A DNA stretch of 31,855 nucleotides from CBDUSL01 sp965370265 (GTDB taxonomy: Bacteria > Patescibacteriota > Patescibacteriia > JAXHNJ01). Under the pieces are notes generated by a model. It was not told the DNA's origin, did no database searches, and saw only the letters and a list, made by a program, of their open reading frames with translations. Positions 31,273-31,855 of the stretch are shown one piece after another. A program made the position numbers and the translations under genes. The stretch lies in NCBI GenBank assembly GCA_965370265.1, contig CBDUSL010000005.1, positions 1 through 31,855 on the forward strand. Reading direction: 5' to 3'. The first letter of the stretch is position 1. Each line of letters begins with the position of its first letter.

Positions 31273-31436
31273 TGGTCGGGGTGGCGGGGCTCGAACCCGC
31301 GACCTCACGCACCCCATGCGTACGCGCTAGCTCCCGAGAAATCCAAAATACTTGATTTTGTAATTTCTCGAGGATCCTCGAAGTTGTAACGAAATCAAAG
31401 ATTTCGACAACTTCGGGACAACTGCGCTACACCCCG
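31273..31436 (-). tRNA. tRNA-Pro(GGG) with an 87-nt insertion in the D-loop
   Basis: Read on the minus strand: acceptor CGGGGTG pairs with CACCCCG, discriminator A, encoded CCA; D-stem GCGC/GCGC; anticodon stem TACGC/GCGTG with loop ATGGGGT, so T33, anticodon GGG (Pro) and G37; variable loop AGGTC; T arm GCGGG-TTCGAGC-CCCGC. The D-loop is split by an 87-nt insert at 31332-31418. Removing it leaves D-loop AGTTGGCTA and a standard 77-nt tRNA. All other arms are perfect, which argues that the gene is under selection and functional. Confidence 0.88.
31332..31418 (-). repeat. Two-hairpin insert within the tRNA-Pro D-loop
   Basis: The 87-nt segment starts and ends with inverted TCCCGA/TCGGGA. On the plus strand it contains hairpin 1 (31335-31370: CGAGAAAT/ATTTCTCG, then CAAAAT/ATTTTG), the palindrome AGGATCCT (31371-31378), and hairpin 2 (31379-31415: CGAAGTTGT/ACAACTTCG and CGAAATC/GATTTCG with an AAA loop). 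No target-site duplication is visible. It is too short for a group I or II intron and has no ORF. It could be an intron-like element, a REP/BIME-type insertion, or a tolerated D-arm expansion. Confidence 0.8.
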
Positions 31437-31441
31437 AAGAA

Positions 31442-31618
31442 TTATTTTTTTACTTTGGAATGTGTTCTAATACAAGAGGCGCAGGCTTTATATTTCTTGC
31501 CGTCTTTTTTTAGAGTCTGTAAATTTATTTTTTGTAATCTTTTAGTGGCTATGTTAGAATGACTGCGTGAAATGCATTTTTTTGCCGTCTTGCCACAAAT
31601 TTGACATTTTCTGGCCAT
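31442..31618 (-). CDS. rpmB: 50S ribosomal protein bL28
   Basis: The 58-aa product MARKCQICGKTAKK... has the bL28 N-terminal pattern (CxICGK), SRSHSNIATKRLQKINLQTL and a zinc-ribbon of C5, C8, C46 and C49. It is slightly shorter than typical bL28 and is the zinc-binding (C+) form. It is just upstream of tRNA-Pro (6 bases) on the same strand, so the two may share a transcript. It is too short for most ORF listings but unambiguous. Confidence 0.92.
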   Translation of the reverse strand: MARKCQICGKTAKKCISRSHSNIATKRLQKINLQTLKKDGKKYKACASCIRTHSKVKK

Positions 31619-31654
31619 GAGTTTAAAAATTTAAATTAATTAGTTTCGTAAATT

Positions 31655-31663
31655 ATTATATCA
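31655..31663 (-). promoter_or_regulatory. Extended -10 promoter for rpmB (and tRNA-Pro)
   Basis: On the minus strand TGA-TATAAT occupies 31663-31655, with the hexamer at 31660-31655. The predicted start near 31648 gives a leader of about 30 bases before the rpmB ATG. No separate promoter is obvious between rpmB and tRNA-Pro. Confidence 0.6.
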
Positions 31664-31688
31664 CCTTATAAAAAAAATTTAAAGGGCC

Positions 31689-31855
31689 ATGATCTTACAG
31701 CTTTTATTTGAACAACCAGTATTTTTTTTCGTCTGGATTTTTGCTATTATTGTTGGTATTACTATTCATGAGTTTGCCCATGCCTGGGCTGCTTATTATT
31801 ATGGCGATCCGACGGCCAAAAATATGGGCCGGCTAAGCTTAAACCCCCTGGTTCA
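31689..31855 (+). CDS. M50 site-2-protease-like membrane metalloprotease, 3' end outside the window
   Basis: The ATG at 31689 begins MILQLLFEQPVFFFVW, a membrane helix (about 10-25) leading to the zinc-protease motif HEFAH (His27, Glu28, His31) inside GITIHEFAHAWAAYYYGDPTAK and then MGRLSLNPLV, the layout of the short M50 peptidases (YwhC/SpoIVFB-like) common in bacteria. Only 55 codons are visible, so the second metal-ligand motif (NxxPxxxLDG) is off the edge. It is divergent from rpmB with about 70 bases between. Confidence 0.85.
   Translation, partial: MILQLLFEQPVFFFVWIFAIIVGITIHEFAHAWAAYYYGDPTAKNMGRLSLNPLV

Noticed and set aside
31332..31418. Self-splicing group I intron in the tRNA
   Set aside because: 87 nt is too short for a catalytic core, no conserved P/Q/R/S elements are visible and the site is in the D-loop, not the anticodon loop.
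1..31855. CRISPR array or cas genes
   Set aside because: No regularly spaced direct repeats and no Cas-like proteins were seen; the repeats present are palindromic and isolated.
1..31855. UGA recoding (Gracilibacteria-type code)
   Set aside because: TGA serves as a natural stop at 28606-28608 and at the RAYT gene end, and no conserved gene has internal TGA.

Overview
The window is about 31.9 kb of AT-rich bacterial DNA and almost certainly comes from a Patescibacteria/CPR (Parcubacteria-like) genome. The signs are a compact type IV pilus cluster with standalone receivers, a short TruB without a PUA domain, a zinc-finger bL28, a long-form Ndk, large secreted Cys-rich proteins and few Shine-Dalgarno sites. 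TGA is used as an ordinary stop (for example at the 116-aa gene ending at 28608), so a UGA-recoding lineage such as Gracilibacteria is unlikely. The taxonomic call is an inference from gene content.

Layout. 1-4869: two large predicted surface or secreted proteins, the first cut by the window edge, with a palindromic-repeat-rich spacer between them. 4934-17935: a type IV pilus locus in one orientation: pilM, a PilN-like protein split by an in-frame TAA, pilO, a small bitopic protein, pilB, a receiver, a pilT-like gene with a degraded ATPase site, pilC, a major pilin with its own strong promoter, a minor pilin, pilD, and four overlapping pseudopilin-like genes. 17944-22722: housekeeping genes ligA, gatC, gatA, a second receiver and ndk, with a terminator at the end.

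22781-28108 is on the minus strand. A REP-associated tyrosine transposase (RAYT) has palindromic elements just upstream. Next come a TruB-MTH1 (pseudouridine synthase-Nudix) fusion and a 1189-aa helical-repeat protein of unknown function. 28258-29240 (+) holds a small hypothetical gene and an RdgB/ITPase-type gene, which overlaps tail to tail with a minus-strand ABC permease/ATPase pair (29197-31073). The right end has a terminator, a 14-codon Cys-rich micro-ORF, a tRNA-Pro(GGG), rpmB (bL28), and the start of an M50 site-2 protease.

The genes fit together as follows. The pilus genes form a nearly complete assembly machine: PilM/N/O platform, PilB extension motor, PilC platform, PilD peptidase, major and minor pilins. 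The 1136-aa beta-propeller/Cys-rich protein directly upstream is a plausible pilus-associated adhesin. Nucleotide and translation quality-control genes (Ndk, MTH1-like Nudix, RdgB, LigA, GatCA, TruB) are scattered between. Several promoters lie so close to start codons that leaderless transcripts are likely.

Most worth a second look: (i) an 87-nt two-hairpin insert in the D-loop of tRNA-Pro whose exact removal restores a 77-nt tRNA; (ii) the TruB-MTH1 fusion; (iii) the PilT-like protein missing key ATPase residues; (iv) the PilN-like gene interrupted by TAA in the same frame; (v) the 14-aa Cys-rich micro-ORF beside an ABC exporter-type operon; (vi) RAYT-linked palindromes.
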